From Botryobacter ruber (GTDB taxonomy: Bacteria; Bacteroidota; Bacteroidia; Cytophagales; Hymenobacteraceae), in assembly GCF_003347595.2 (NCBI RefSeq), contig NZ_QCZK02000059.1:94731-158730 (forward strand): a stretch of DNA of 64,000 bases, read 5' to 3'. The position numbers and the translations under genes are program-made. Shown one piece after another: positions 42,994 to 52,216 of this stretch. The notes beneath the pieces were generated by a model. The model made no database searches. It had not been told where the DNA came from and was given only the letters and a program-made list of their open reading frames with translations. Position 1 is the stretch's first letter. Every line of letters starts with the position of its first letter.

Positions 42994-44040
42994 CTACCCC
43001 ACCAGGTAAGGCAGATAGCTGGCACTGATCAGGTTCTTGTCTGCCATCGCTTTCCAGAAGGCTTCCGGAATCTGCATGTGGGCCATGTCGATGTTTTCCT
43101 GCACGCGCTTCGGGTTGGTGGTGCTTAGAGCCAGGCTTACGACACCCGGTGCATGCAGCGCAAACTGCACACTGGCCTCGGCCGGCTTAATGCCGAATTC
43201 CTGGCATAAAGCAACGAAATCCTCGCGCCATTTGAAGATGGCTTTATGTTCTTCGTTGTTCGGGTCGAGCAGCTTATAGTCGTAGTGGTCGCCGCCAATC
43301 AGGAAGCCGCCATGGAACACAGCAGAGTTGATAATCTGTACCCCCTTGTCGTGCAGCGACTGCATAAAGTCCAGCAAGTCCTGCGGATGCTCCCGGATGG
43401 TCATGCTGTTGGCAATCATCACCCAGTCCAACTGCACATCTTTCGAAATTTTCTCGACCGCTTTCCAGTCTTTGGCACCTACGCCGATGGCTACCACTTT
43501 GCCCTGTGCTTTCAGGTCAGCCAGCGCCCGGTAAGCGTCCAGGATGTCCTGGTAGAGTTTTTCTTCTTCTTCCTTGGTTTTTGCCGTTGCCAGGTACTCA
43601 TCCGGATCGTGCACCGAAACCAATTGCGGAATATAGCCGCCCAGCAGTTCGTTGCCCTGCTCAAAACATTCCAGGATGCCATCGTAGCTGATGCGCTGCA
43701 CGGCGTCGTACTTCAGGTCTTTCCAAACACCCGGTTCGAATGTTGGCTCCGGTGTTTTGAGTTCGGTGCGCAGCCAGCCCAGTTTGTTGCTGATAACCAC
43801 CTCGTCGGGTTTCACGCCCAGTTCCCGCAGGCAGTTGCCCAGCGATTCCAGCGCCAGCCCTGCACCGTATTTACCGGCGGAGTCGAAGACGGCTTTGCCT
43901 TTGGCGTGTACAAAACACTGCTTCACTATTTCGCATTTTACGCTATCATCGAGGGCAACATACAGGTTCCCTAACCCGCTGGTGCCAAAAATAACAGGAG
44001 GGATACGTAATCCGGAGATTTCTTCTTTCTCAACAAACAT
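42994..44040 (-). CDS. Aldo/keto reductase, aldose 1-dehydrogenase type
   Basis: This 348-residue cytoplasmic NAD(P)-dependent oxidoreductase has the full aldo/keto reductase tetrad: Asp53 and Tyr58 in FDSAGKYGAGLALESLG, Lys86 in VISNKLGW and His144 in VSVHDPDEY. It begins ISGLRIPPVIFGTSGLGNLY. The long insert around 88-135 (RTELKTPEPTFEPGVWKDLKYD) is characteristic of the D-threo-aldose/L-fucose 1-dehydrogenase subgroup, which oxidises L-fucose to the lactone. That gives this locus a possible oxidative entry for L-fucose in addition to FucI. It is transcribed alone, opposite to the GH28 gene, with an AT-rich upstream region. The substrate is inferred from subgroup and context. Confidence 0.85.
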   Translation of the reverse strand: MFVEKEEISGLRIPPVIFGTSGLGNLYVALDDSVKCEIVKQCFVHAKGKAVFDSAGKYGAGLALESLGNCLRELGVKPDEVVISNKLGWLRTELKTPEPTFEPGVWKDLKYDAVQRISYDGILECFEQGNELLGGYIPQLVSVHDPDEYLATAKTKEEEEKLYQDILDAYRALADLKAQGKVVAIGVGAKDWKAVEKISKDVQLDWVMIANSMTIREHPQDLLDFMQSLHDKGVQIINSAVFHGGFLIGGDHYDYKLLDPNNEEHKAIFKWREDFVALCQEFGIKPAEASVQFALHAPGVVSLALSTTNPKRVQENIDMAHMQIPEAFWKAMADKNLISASYLPYLVG

Positions 44041-44203
44041 GGATTGCCGGCTATAATTGATGTATAAATATCAGATTCACTAATAAACACTCGTAATATA
44101 GAGCTTAATATATTAAACTCTGATAGATTTCCCGAAATAAATTTCTACGATTTATTCTGAAAAGAAACCAGCCACGCTGCAATACCCATATCGTGAGGAA
44201 AAA

Positions 44204-45490
44204 CTAGCCTTGCACAGGCACCTCTGCTACTGCCACCACTTCCGTTGCCTCACCTTCCGGAACTGCATCAGGATGAAACTCATTCTCGCTCTTGGCGATC
44301 ACAACCGTGGCAATGGCATTGCCAATAATATTGGTGATCGCCCTGGCCTCGCTCATAAATTTATCCACGCCGAGCAAAAAAGCGAGCCCCTCCAGCGGAA
44401 TCCGGTTTAAAGCAGCCAGTGTAGAGGCCAGCACGATAAACCCGCTCCCGGTAACGCCGGCCGCCCCTTTCGAGGTTACCATCAGGATGCCGATCATGGT
44501 CAGCAGCTCCGGCACCGACAGCTGGATGTCGTAAAGCTGGGCCAGGAAGATAACGGCCATCGAGAGGTAAATGGAGGTGCCGTCGAGGTTAAAGGAGTAG
44601 CCTGTCGGAATAACCAGTCCCACCACCGATTTGCTGCAGCCCATGCGCTCCAGCTTGTGCATAATAGAAGGTAGCGCCGACTCCGACGAAGAGGTACCCA
44701 GCACAATGAGCAGCTCCTGGCGGATGTAGTTCAGAAACCGGAAAATATTCTCTTTGTAATAACGCATAATGGAGCCCAGCACAACAAAGATGAAAAGCCC
44801 CATGGTCAGGTATACGGTGCCCATCAGCTTCATGAGCGGCAGAATGGCTTCCAGGCCAAACTTCCCGATGGTGTAGGACATGCCGCCGAAGGCGCCCAGC
44901 GGCGCCAGGTACATCACGTATTTCAGGGCTTTAAAAACGATTTTGGAGAGCTTGTTCAGCACCCGGACCGCCTGCAGCCGGTGCCGGGAATAATTTAACC
45001 CAACCCCGACGATTATTGCCACCACCAACACCTGCAGCGTTACGTTTGCCATAAAAAACTCCAGCCAATTGAAGCTGCTGGCGGGGCTGCTGGTATACTG
45101 GCTGGCATCTTTCATCATCAGCCCGGACTTGTCTATTTTGCCAGGCTGCAGAAAATAAGCCACGGTAACGCCAATAGCCAGTGCCAGCGTGGTCACCACT
45201 TCGAAATACAGCAGCGATTTGGCCCCGATGCGGCCCACCTTCTTCATATCGCCCATCCCACTGATGCCCAGCACAATGGTCAGGAAAATGATGGGGCCGA
45301 TAAACAGTTTAATCAGGTCTACAAAAGAAGTACCGATCACTTCCATTTTCACGGCGGTGGCAGGAGCGAAATGCCCGAGGGTAACGCCGGAAACAATCGC
45401 AATCATTACCCAGAAAGTAAGATTCGTAATGATTTTGTACCACATGCTATGCCTCGTTGTCACGGACAATTCCATCTTTAATAAACCCAT
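44204..45490 (-). CDS. Dicarboxylate/amino acid:cation symporter (DAACS family)
   Basis: This 428-residue inner-membrane protein has about eight helices and two re-entrant loops. It shows GPIIFLTIVLGISGMGDMKKVGRIG, the serine-rich loop LGTSSSESALPSIM and the transport-core stretch TGYSFNLDGTSIYLSMAVIFLAQ, all diagnostic of the DctA/GltP family. It takes up glutamate, aspartate or C4-dicarboxylates with protons or sodium. A hydrophilic C-terminal tail rich in Glu and Val follows. The relation to the surrounding pectin genes is unclear; it may simply be a neighbour. Confidence 0.92.
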   Translation of the reverse strand: MGLLKMELSVTTRHSMWYKIITNLTFWVMIAIVSGVTLGHFAPATAVKMEVIGTSFVDLIKLFIGPIIFLTIVLGISGMGDMKKVGRIGAKSLLYFEVVTTLALAIGVTVAYFLQPGKIDKSGLMMKDASQYTSSPASSFNWLEFFMANVTLQVLVVAIIVGVGLNYSRHRLQAVRVLNKLSKIVFKALKYVMYLAPLGAFGGMSYTIGKFGLEAILPLMKLMGTVYLTMGLFIFVVLGSIMRYYKENIFRFLNYIRQELLIVLGTSSSESALPSIMHKLERMGCSKSVVGLVIPTGYSFNLDGTSIYLSMAVIFLAQLYDIQLSVPELLTMIGILMVTSKGAAGVTGSGFIVLASTLAALNRIPLEGLAFLLGVDKFMSEARAITNIIGNAIATVVIAKSENEFHPDAVPEGEATEVVAVAEVPVQG

Positions 45491-45668
45491 CTTCCGTTTT
45501 TTTGTGTGTAATATGGTGTATGCTGTTCCCCTTGTCGGTTCCTTTTGCCAAGAAGACTACAACAAAAAGCACCTGCTTAGTTCAACCACTGAACAGCTGT
45601 TAGCGGAATAAACAGAAATATAAGGAGAAAATCTCACTCTTTTCTCGCTTTACACACGATCAAAACCT

Positions 45669-45700
45669 TGCTGCAGCTGCCACCATAGCCGCTGCTCCTG
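45669..45700 (-). repeat. Dispersed AV-type intergenic repeat
   Basis: GCTGCAGCTGCCACCATAGC followed by CGCTGCTCC is a near-perfect inverse copy of the consensus. It lies in the 395-base divergent gap 45491-45885, which otherwise contains only the sigma-54-like element at 45839. Confidence 0.72.
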
Positions 45701-45838
45701 CCCGGCGGCTGTTAAAAGTGCTTCACCTGGAAACCAGCCTTTCAAAACCGCACACCCCTGTTCATTTCCGGACACTTTTCAGCAGGAAATCTTATAGCAA
45801 AAATTCACAATTATTTGATTTATAATAACTTACACTAC

Positions 45839-45854
45839 TGGCATATAAATTGGC
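45839..45854 (+). promoter_or_regulatory. Possible sigma-54-type promoter of the efflux operon
   Basis: TGGCATATAAATTGGC resembles TGGCAC-N5-TTGC, with a good -24 element but a TTGG in place of TTGC (GG-to-GC spacing is one base too long otherwise). It ends 31 bases before the HlyD-family start. The same locus encodes a sigma-54 activator, which makes this worth testing. Confidence 0.35.
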
Positions 45855-45885
45855 TATATAGTTCTGTACAATACAAAATAAAACT

Positions 45886-47133
45886 ATGGACCGAGAACTA
45901 TCAGCATCAGCAAAGCAAGCCGGTAAACGCAAACGCATCTGGCAGGTAAGTATAGTCGTGGCTGTACTGGCGGCCGTAATTTTCGGGTTCAGGAGCCTGA
46001 TTACACCAGCTCTCAGCCGCAGCGAGATTCGTACGGCAAAAGTAGAACGGGGTACGGTTGTGGCGGTTATGAATGCTTCGGGGGTGGTGGTGCCGGAACA
46101 CGAGCAGGTAATTACTAGCCCCATCCAGGCCAGGATAGAAAAGGTAGTCCGCACGACAGGCGAGCAGGTACAGCCCGGCGACCAGGTGCTCCTCCTCGAC
46201 CGCTCCTATACCCAACTGGCTTACGATAAACTAAAAGATGAGCAGCAGCTGAACGAACACAAAAGCGTGCAGCTCCGCCTGCAGCTACAGAAAAAACTCA
46301 ACAGCTTGGAGTCGCAGCTGGCGATAAAGCAGATGAGCGTAAAAACACTGCAGGCGCGGCTGGAAGATGAAACATACCTGCTTAAAATTGGCGGGGGCAC
46401 CCAGCAACAGGTAGAACAGGCCGAACTCAACCTGAAAATTGCCCAGCAGGAACTGGCCCAGCTGGAGCGCGACATTGTAAGCGAACGCAAACTGCTGCAT
46501 GCCGACGAGCAGGAACTGGGGTACACACTCGCCATGAACGGCCGGTCGCTGGAAGAGCTGGAGCGGAAGATGCAGCAGGCGGAGGTGCGGGCAACGCGTC
46601 CGGGTGTAATCACCTGGGTGAAAAGCGAAGTGGGCAGCAACGTGAACAGCGGCGACATCATTGCCCGCCTGGCCGACCTGAGCAGCTTTAAAGTACAAGC
46701 CTCCGTCTCCGATGCCTTTGCCGACCGCCTGCAAACCGGCGGCGAAGCAACCATCCGGGTAAACGACACCGACCTGAAAGGCACTATCTCATCTGTAGAA
46801 CCTACCGTTACCAATGGCACTGTTACGTTTTATGTTGCCCTGGCCGACAACGCGCACAAGCTGCTCCGCCCGAACCTGCGGGTGGAGGTGCTGGTGACCA
46901 GTGCCGTTAAATCGAATACCTTACGGGTGAAAAATGGCCCTTACTTTAACGGCGCTGTCAACAACCAGGTATTTGTGGTGCAGGACGATGAGGTGCTCCG
47001 GGTACCGGCCCGCATCGGTGTGAGCAACACGGACTTTGTGGAGCTGGAGGGTGACCTGGTGCCAGGCGATGAAGTAGTCATTTCGTCCATGCAGGATTAT
47101 GAACATGCGAAAAAGCTAAAGCTGAAACAGTAA
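45886..47133 (+). CDS. HlyD-family periplasmic adaptor of an ABC efflux system
   Basis: This 415-residue protein has a short cytoplasmic N-terminus, one membrane helix (about 19-38), a lipoyl-like half (SPIQARIEKVVRTTGEQVQPGDQVLLLD), a long coiled-coil hairpin (about 110-225, rich in Glu, Gln and Leu heptads), the second lipoyl half (VITWVKSEVGSNVNSGDIIARLAD) and beta-barrel domains. It bridges an inner-membrane transporter and an outer-membrane TolC channel. The following genes encode exactly these partners: TolC, a MacB-type ATPase and two FtsX permeases. A possible sigma-54 promoter precedes it. The cargo is not known; such systems export peptides, drugs or envelope lipids. Confidence 0.9.
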   Translation: MDRELSASAKQAGKRKRIWQVSIVVAVLAAVIFGFRSLITPALSRSEIRTAKVERGTVVAVMNASGVVVPEHEQVITSPIQARIEKVVRTTGEQVQPGDQVLLLDRSYTQLAYDKLKDEQQLNEHKSVQLRLQLQKKLNSLESQLAIKQMSVKTLQARLEDETYLLKIGGGTQQQVEQAELNLKIAQQELAQLERDIVSERKLLHADEQELGYTLAMNGRSLEELERKMQQAEVRATRPGVITWVKSEVGSNVNSGDIIARLADLSSFKVQASVSDAFADRLQTGGEATIRVNDTDLKGTISSVEPTVTNGTVTFYVALADNAHKLLRPNLRVEVLVTSAVKSNTLRVKNGPYFNGAVNNQVFVVQDDEVLRVPARIGVSNTDFVELEGDLVPGDEVVISSMQDYEHAKKLKLKQ

Positions 47134-47138
47134 AAAAG

Positions 47139-47253
47139 TCCCCCTTTGAAGGGGGTAAGGGGGATGATGCACGGGCTGTAGAAAAAAAATGAACTGACAC
47201 AAAGAATTTATTCGCAGTTGTAAATCATCCCCCTACCCCCTTCAAAGGGGGAC
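47139..47253. repeat. CCCCCTT-type paired palindrome
   Basis: GTCCCCCTTTGAAGGGGG followed by TAAGGGGGATGAT (47139-47167) is answered by the inverse arm ATCATCCCCCTACCCCC then TTCAAAGGGGGAC (47224-47253). It fills the gap between the adaptor and tolC-like genes. Confidence 0.83.
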
Positions 47254-47306
47254 AAAAAAATAAGCCGATGCAAAATATTACTACCGCCACTTTCCAGAAT
47301 AAAACT

Positions 47307-48776
47307 ATGAAAAAGTCATTTATCTTATCGTTCGTGTACCTGCTGCTGCCCTGCTGCCAGCTGTTGGCACAACCTGCGGCACGCCGCTTGCACCTGCAGG
47401 AGGTGATACAGCTGGCGCAGGAGCAGTCGGCGGAGGCGCGGCAGGTGGTTACCAGCCGCGAAAACAGCTACTGGCAGTGGCGCAGTTTTAAAGCGGATTA
47501 CCTGCCGCAGCTGAGCCTGAGCGGTACCCTCCCCGACTTCAGCCGCACCATAACACCGGTTACACAACCCGATGGCTCGCTGGAATACCAGCCTGTTTCC
47601 AACAACATCTCCGAAGCGGGCATCACCTTGAGCCAGGTCATCAGCCCGACCGGCGGCAAAGTGTTTGTAACCTCGCTGATGCAGCGCTTCGACGACTTCG
47701 ACCGCCACCAGACCCGCTACAACGGAAACCCCGCTATTATCGGACTGGAGCAGCCGCTCTTTGCCTACAACGCCTTAAATTGGAGCAAACGCATTGAGCC
47801 CTTGCGGTATGAGGAGTCGCAGAAGAAATATGTGGAGGAACGGGAGAAAATTGCCGTGAAAGCTACCGGCCTGTACTTCGACCTGCTGCTGGCACAGGTA
47901 AACAAAAGCATCGCGGCCAAAAACCTGGCGAATAACGACACGCTGTACCAGGTGGCGGAGGAAAAGTACAAGCTTGGCCGCCTCTCCCGCAACGACCTGC
48001 TGCAGCTGCGCCTGGCGGTGCTTAATGCCGACCTGGCCCTGGCACAGGCCGCCCTGGATGAGCAAACGGCTACCCTCGCCCTGCGCAACTACCTCGGCCT
48101 GCCGGACAGCGGCCCCTTCACCCTCGCCGTTCCGGAAGACATACCCGATGCAGGTGCAGTGGCTCTGGTGGCAGTAGCAGAAGCCAAAAAGAACCGCAAG
48201 GAAAGCAGCAACTTCCGAAGGAGGTTACTCGAAGCAGAAAGCCTGGTAGCCAAAGCCCGCGGCGACAACGGTTTCAATGCCAGCGTGTTTGCCACCTTCG
48301 GTCTCACCAGCCGCGGCGGCACCCTCACCGACATCTACTCCCGCCCCGATAACCAGCAGCGTGTCCGCATCGGCTTCAGCATGCCGCTCATGGACTGGGG
48401 CCGCCAGCGTTCCATCTACAAAGTGGCGGAGTTAAACCAGCAGTTGGTGGAATATACCATCAACCAGGAAGAAACTAACTTTGAGCAGGCGGTTGTCACG
48501 CAGGTGCACCGGTACAACACCCTCCGGAGCCGCATTAAAACAACTGCTGAAGCAGACACCATTGCCGCTGAACGCTACGAGATAGCCCGGAACACCTTCC
48601 TGATCGGGCGCATCAGCATTACCGAACTCAACATCGCCCTGAGCGAGAAAGACCAGGCCCGGCGCGCCTACATCACCTCCCTCAGCGAATTCTGGAGCGC
48701 TTACTATAACCTGCGGCAACTCACCCTGTTCGATATCGAACAGCAGCAGCCGATTGGGGTAGAGGTGGTAAGGTGA
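47307..48776 (+). CDS. TolC-family outer-membrane efflux channel
   Basis: This 489-residue protein has a signal peptide ending QLLAQ and then two repeated outer-membrane-efflux units (about 35-235 and 270-480) of alternating long helices and beta-strands, as in TolC. Typical stretches are LAQEQSAEARQVVTSRENSYWQW, LDEQTATLALRNYLGLPDSG and RIGFSMPLMDWGRQRSIYKVAELNQQLVEY. It forms the outer-membrane exit duct for the adjacent HlyD adaptor and ABC transporter. The ATG at 47307, preceded by AAAACT as in its neighbours, is preferred to an ATG at 47268. Residues encoded by 48149-48182 (DAGAVALVAVAEA) coincide with a copy of the dispersed AV-type repeat between the two structural halves. Confidence 0.9.
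   Translation: MKKSFILSFVYLLLPCCQLLAQPAARRLHLQEVIQLAQEQSAEARQVVTSRENSYWQWRSFKADYLPQLSLSGTLPDFSRTITPVTQPDGSLEYQPVSNNISEAGITLSQVISPTGGKVFVTSLMQRFDDFDRHQTRYNGNPAIIGLEQPLFAYNALNWSKRIEPLRYEESQKKYVEEREKIAVKATGLYFDLLLAQVNKSIAAKNLANNDTLYQVAEEKYKLGRLSRNDLLQLRLAVLNADLALAQAALDEQTATLALRNYLGLPDSGPFTLAVPEDIPDAGAVALVAVAEAKKNRKESSNFRRRLLEAESLVAKARGDNGFNASVFATFGLTSRGGTLTDIYSRPDNQQRVRIGFSMPLMDWGRQRSIYKVAELNQQLVEYTINQEETNFEQAVVTQVHRYNTLRSRIKTTAEADTIAAERYEIARNTFLIGRISITELNIALSEKDQARRAYITSLSEFWSAYYNLRQLTLFDIEQQQPIGVEVVR
48149..48182 (+). repeat. AV-type repeat copy inside the tolC-like coding region
   Basis: TGCAGGTGCAGTGGCTCTGG followed by TGGCAGTAGCAGAA matches the intergenic copy at 42917-42950 at 22 of 25 core positions. 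It is read in the frame AGAVALVAVAEA. Confidence 0.5.
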
Positions 48777-48830
48777 TGATGACAAAAAACTCAGCTATGA
48801 AAACAGGCGCAAGCAAAGGAGGAAAGCAAG

Positions 48831-48966
48831 GCACCCCTCCTTAGACAAGGAGGGGTGCCGCAGGCGGGGTGGTTTGACCCGGTATTTCAGAAAAATATAA
48901 AAACACAGCTTATTTCTACAGCCCCGGGTCAAACCACCCCTGCCCCTCCTTGTCCAAGGAGGGGAG
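48831..48966. repeat. ACCCCTCCTT-type paired palindrome
   Basis: GCACCCCTCCTTAGACAAGG then AGGGGTGCCG and GGTGGTTTGACCCGG (48831-48882) is answered by CCGGGTCAAACCACCCC then CTCCTTGTCCAAGGAGGGG (48924-48965). It is related in plan to the CCCCCTT family but has a different core. It occupies the gap between the tolC-like and ATPase genes. Confidence 0.8.
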
Positions 48967-49030
48967 TTTCTGGACTACTTACTAATCTATTAAACAATTA
49001 TAATTCAGCAATAAAACCTAAATTAGAACT

Positions 49031-49729
49031 ATGATCAAGTTATCAGACATCGAAAAGGTCTACCAGACAAAATCTATCGAAACGGTAGCCCTGCAGCACG
49101 TGAACCTGGAGGTTCCGAAAGGCGAATTCCTGTCCATTATGGGTCCGTCGGGTTGCGGCAAATCCACGCTGCTCAACATCATGGGCCTGCTCGATGTGCC
49201 GAGCAAAGGCGTGGTAGAGATTGACGGACAAACAATCCTCAGCTACAAAGACAAAGAACTGGCGCATATCCGCAACCAGAAAATAGGGTTTGTATTCCAG
49301 AGTTACCACCTAGTGCAGGACCTGAGCGTGCTCGACAACGTGGAACTGCCCCTCCTCTACCGCAGCGGCATCTCCGGTTCGGAGCGCAGCAAAAGAGCAA
49401 AGATAGCTTTGGAGAAAGTTGGCCTCAGCGCCCGCACCCGCCATTACCCCAGCCAGTTATCGGGCGGGCAGCGGCAGCGGGTGGCTATTGCCAGGGCTTT
49501 AATCGGGCAACCGGAAATTATCCTGGCCGACGAACCCACCGGTAACCTCGATTCGGTGATGGGCGAAGAAATCATGAACATCCTCCTCGACCTGAACCGC
49601 GAAGACGGCACCACTATCGTAATGGTGACGCACGACGAAAACATGGCGCTTAAAACTGAACGGCTTATCCGCTTCTTCGATGGGCAGCAGGTATCCGATG
49701 CCAGAATGTACGACTTCCAAAAAGTATAA
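49031..49729 (+). CDS. ABC transporter ATP-binding protein, MacB/LolD-type
   Basis: This 232-residue cytoplasmic ATPase has Walker A GPSGCGKST (about 38-46), a Q-loop in GFVFQSYHL, the signature LSGGQRQRVAIARAL and Walker B ILADEPTGNLDS, with the H-loop in MVTHDEN. The DEPTGNLDS form is characteristic of the MacB/LolD/FtsE group, which drives mechanotransmission and not substrate passage through the membrane. It pairs with two FtsX-type permeases encoded directly downstream (gaps of 4 and -4 bases). The start ATG is preceded by AATTAGAACT. Confidence 0.93.
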   Translation: MIKLSDIEKVYQTKSIETVALQHVNLEVPKGEFLSIMGPSGCGKSTLLNIMGLLDVPSKGVVEIDGQTILSYKDKELAHIRNQKIGFVFQSYHLVQDLSVLDNVELPLLYRSGISGSERSKRAKIALEKVGLSARTRHYPSQLSGGQRQRVAIARALIGQPEIILADEPTGNLDSVMGEEIMNILLDLNREDGTTIVMVTHDENMALKTERLIRFFDGQQVSDARMYDFQKV

Positions 49730-49733
49730 GGCC

Positions 49734-50975
49734 ATGCTGAAGAATTATCTTAAAATAGCCTGGAAGGTACTCCTGCGGCGCAGGTTCTTTACCTTCATCA
49801 GCCTCTTCGGCATCAGCTTTACCTTGATGGTGCTGATGGTGGTGACATCTCTTTTTGACCACGTATTCGGCCCGCAGATGCCGGAGCGGGAAATGAACCG
49901 GTTGCTTTTCGTGAACATCATGCGCAAGCAGCTCGACAATGGGCATACCCAAAGCGGCCCGCCCAGCTACCACTTCCTCAACCGCCACGTCCGCACACTA
50001 GAAACACCCGAAAACGTGTCTGTTAATTCTGTTTTCGTGACCGTGAACAGCTATGTAAACAACCGCAAACTGGCTCTCGACCTTAAGTTTACCGACCAGG
50101 CGTTCTGGGAGATCCTCGACTTCAATTTCCTGGAAGGCCGTGCCTTCGGGCAGCAGGAAACGGATAATGCCAGCCGCGTGGCGGTTATCAACCAGAGCAC
50201 GCGTGACAAGTATTTTGGTTCGGGTGAGGCTGTAGGACAAACCATTGAAGTAGACCAGGTAAAGTACCGTGTAATAGGCGTTGTAGAAGATGTACCTGTG
50301 CTGCGCCTCCACTCCTATGCCGATGTGTGGGTGCCGGTTACGCTCCGCAGCAAAGATTTTAATAAAGCTGATCTCAACGGCGAATATTTTGCCACCATTA
50401 AAGCACGCCAGTCTGCTGACATTCCCAAAATCAAGGAGGAGTATGCGCAGATGATGCACCAGGTGGAGCTGTCTCACCCGGAAAAAGGGATAAAGCTCTA
50501 CTCCTTCCCCGACTCCGTACTGGAAAGCTTCGCCCGCAACTTTTTAGGGAACGGCCGCGAAAACAAAACAGCCTTCCTGTATGGCATTCTGGCTTTAGTT
50601 GCCTTCCTGTTCATGCTGCTGCCTGCCATCAACCTGGTCAACATCAACATCAGCCGCATCCTGGAGCGGTCGTCTGAAATTGGCGTGCGGAAAGCCTTTG
50701 GCGCTTCGTCTGCTACCATCATCGGGCAATTTCTTATCGAAAACATTTTCCTGACACTGCTGGGCGGGCTGCTGGGCTTTGTGTTGTCGGCGCTGGTGCT
50801 GGAGTTAATAAACGACAGCGGCCTTATCACCTACGCCGATCTGAGCCTGAACCTGCGCGTCTTTGGCTGGGGACTGCTGCTCTGCCTGGTGTTCGGGCTG
50901 CTTTCCGGGGTTTACCCGGCTTTTAAAATGTCACGTTTGCAACCTGTTGAAGCACTGAAAGGAGGTACCAAATGA
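49734..50975 (+). CDS. MacB-like FtsX-family permease, subunit 1
   Basis: This 413-residue inner-membrane protein has one helix near the N-terminus (about 20-42), a large periplasmic MacB-type domain (about 50-280, with TRDKYFGSGEAVGQTIEVDQVKYRVIGVVEDVP) and three C-terminal helices with the FtsX pattern RILERSSEIGVRKAFGASSATIIGQFLIENIFLTLLGG and VYPAFKMSRLQPVEALKGG. The ATG at 49734, four bases after the ATPase stop, gives MLKNYLKIAWKVLLRRR, the usual start for these permeases. It forms a heterodimer with the next gene product. Confidence 0.9.
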   Translation: MLKNYLKIAWKVLLRRRFFTFISLFGISFTLMVLMVVTSLFDHVFGPQMPEREMNRLLFVNIMRKQLDNGHTQSGPPSYHFLNRHVRTLETPENVSVNSVFVTVNSYVNNRKLALDLKFTDQAFWEILDFNFLEGRAFGQQETDNASRVAVINQSTRDKYFGSGEAVGQTIEVDQVKYRVIGVVEDVPVLRLHSYADVWVPVTLRSKDFNKADLNGEYFATIKARQSADIPKIKEEYAQMMHQVELSHPEKGIKLYSFPDSVLESFARNFLGNGRENKTAFLYGILALVAFLFMLLPAINLVNINISRILERSSEIGVRKAFGASSATIIGQFLIENIFLTLLGGLLGFVLSALVLELINDSGLITYADLSLNLRVFGWGLLLCLVFGLLSGVYPAFKMSRLQPVEALKGGTK

Positions 50976-52153
50976 TACGCCACTTATTTAAACTGATCTG
51001 GAACCGGAAGAAAAGCAACTTCCTGCTGATTACTGAAATTTTCTTTTCCTTTATGGTGCTCTTCGCGGTACTGAGCTTCGTGTTCTACAACTACTGCAAC
51101 TACACCAAGCCGCTCGGCTTCGACCACCAGGATGTGTGGCAACTCACGCTCCGCACCAACTCCGACTCTACCGCCCAGAACCGGCTGATACAAGAGCAGT
51201 TGCTACAGCGGGTGAAGAGCTTCGATGAAGTGGAGCATGTCTCCCTCTCCAACAGCAACGTTCCTTTTGCGTTCAGCATGATGACAAACAGCCTCTCCTA
51301 TGGCAGCAACAAAGAGGTGCAGGCGAACGTGTACGATGTGCAGGACGATTTTAAAGACGTGATGAAGTTGCAGCTGCAACAGGGCCGTTGGTTTGGTCCG
51401 CAGGACGACGCTTCGCGCCACCGGCCTATCGTTATCAACCTGATGTTGAAACAAAAACTGTTCGGTGAAGAAGAAGCCATCGGCAAACTCATTCCCATCA
51501 ACGACTCCACCAACTACACGGTTATCGGGGTGATGGATTACTACAGGGCCTACAGTGAATTTAATGCCGAAGAACCTGCTTTCTTTTCCCGCATTAACCT
51601 GCAGCAAAACGAGCATGCCTTGTGGAGCAGCCTGCTTATCCGGGTGAAGCCGGGCACGGGCGTGGCCTTCGAGGAGAAGATGGTACGGGAGCTGTCCCGC
51701 ATTGCGCAGAACTGGACACTGGAAGTAACTACGCTGGAGAAAATGCGCAAGAGCAAAGCCAGGCTTACCCTTGTGCCCATGATAGCGCTGGGGCTGGTGT
51801 GCGGCTTCCTGATTTTCAATGTGGCGCTGGGACTGTTTGGCGTGCTCTGGCACAACATCAACCGCCGCCACAGCGAAATTGGCCTGCGCCGTGCTCTTGG
51901 CGCTTCGTCTGCCCAGATTTACCGGCAGTTTATTGGCGAGGTGCTGGTGCTGGCTACGTTCGGTCTGCTGCTGGGCGTGGTGTTTGCCATCCAGCTGCCC
52001 CTGCTGGAGGTAATGCAGGTGGAGTCGGTGGTGTATATCTCGGCCCTGTTCGCTGCAGTCGGCCTGATTTACCTGCTTACCGCCCTCTGCGCCTTCTACC
52101 CCAGCCGCCAGGCCGCTGCCATACAGCCTGCTGTGGCGCTGCACGAGGAGTAG
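50972..52153 (+). CDS. MacB-like FtsX-family permease, subunit 2
   Basis: This 393-residue protein has the same architecture as the preceding subunit: an N-terminal helix after MIRHLFKLIWNRKKSNFLL, a periplasmic domain (about 45-270) and three C-terminal helices with NRRHSEIGLRRALGASSAQIYRQFIGEVLVLATFGLLLG and FYPSRQAAAIQPAVALHEE. Its start overlaps the stop of subunit 1 by four bases (ATGA), indicating coupled translation and a stoichiometric heterodimer with one shared ATPase. It is followed by a CCCCCTT-type palindrome pair. Confidence 0.9.
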   Translation: MIRHLFKLIWNRKKSNFLLITEIFFSFMVLFAVLSFVFYNYCNYTKPLGFDHQDVWQLTLRTNSDSTAQNRLIQEQLLQRVKSFDEVEHVSLSNSNVPFAFSMMTNSLSYGSNKEVQANVYDVQDDFKDVMKLQLQQGRWFGPQDDASRHRPIVINLMLKQKLFGEEEAIGKLIPINDSTNYTVIGVMDYYRAYSEFNAEEPAFFSRINLQQNEHALWSSLLIRVKPGTGVAFEEKMVRELSRIAQNWTLEVTTLEKMRKSKARLTLVPMIALGLVCGFLIFNVALGLFGVLWHNINRRHSEIGLRRALGASSAQIYRQFIGEVLVLATFGLLLGVVFAIQLPLLEVMQVESVVYISALFAAVGLIYLLTALCAFYPSRQAAAIQPAVALHEE

Positions 52154-52216
52154 TGGAGATGGTTATGTGAAAAAAAAGCAGGAAAAATAAGGTCAGAATT
52201 GGCAGCCATGTGTAAT

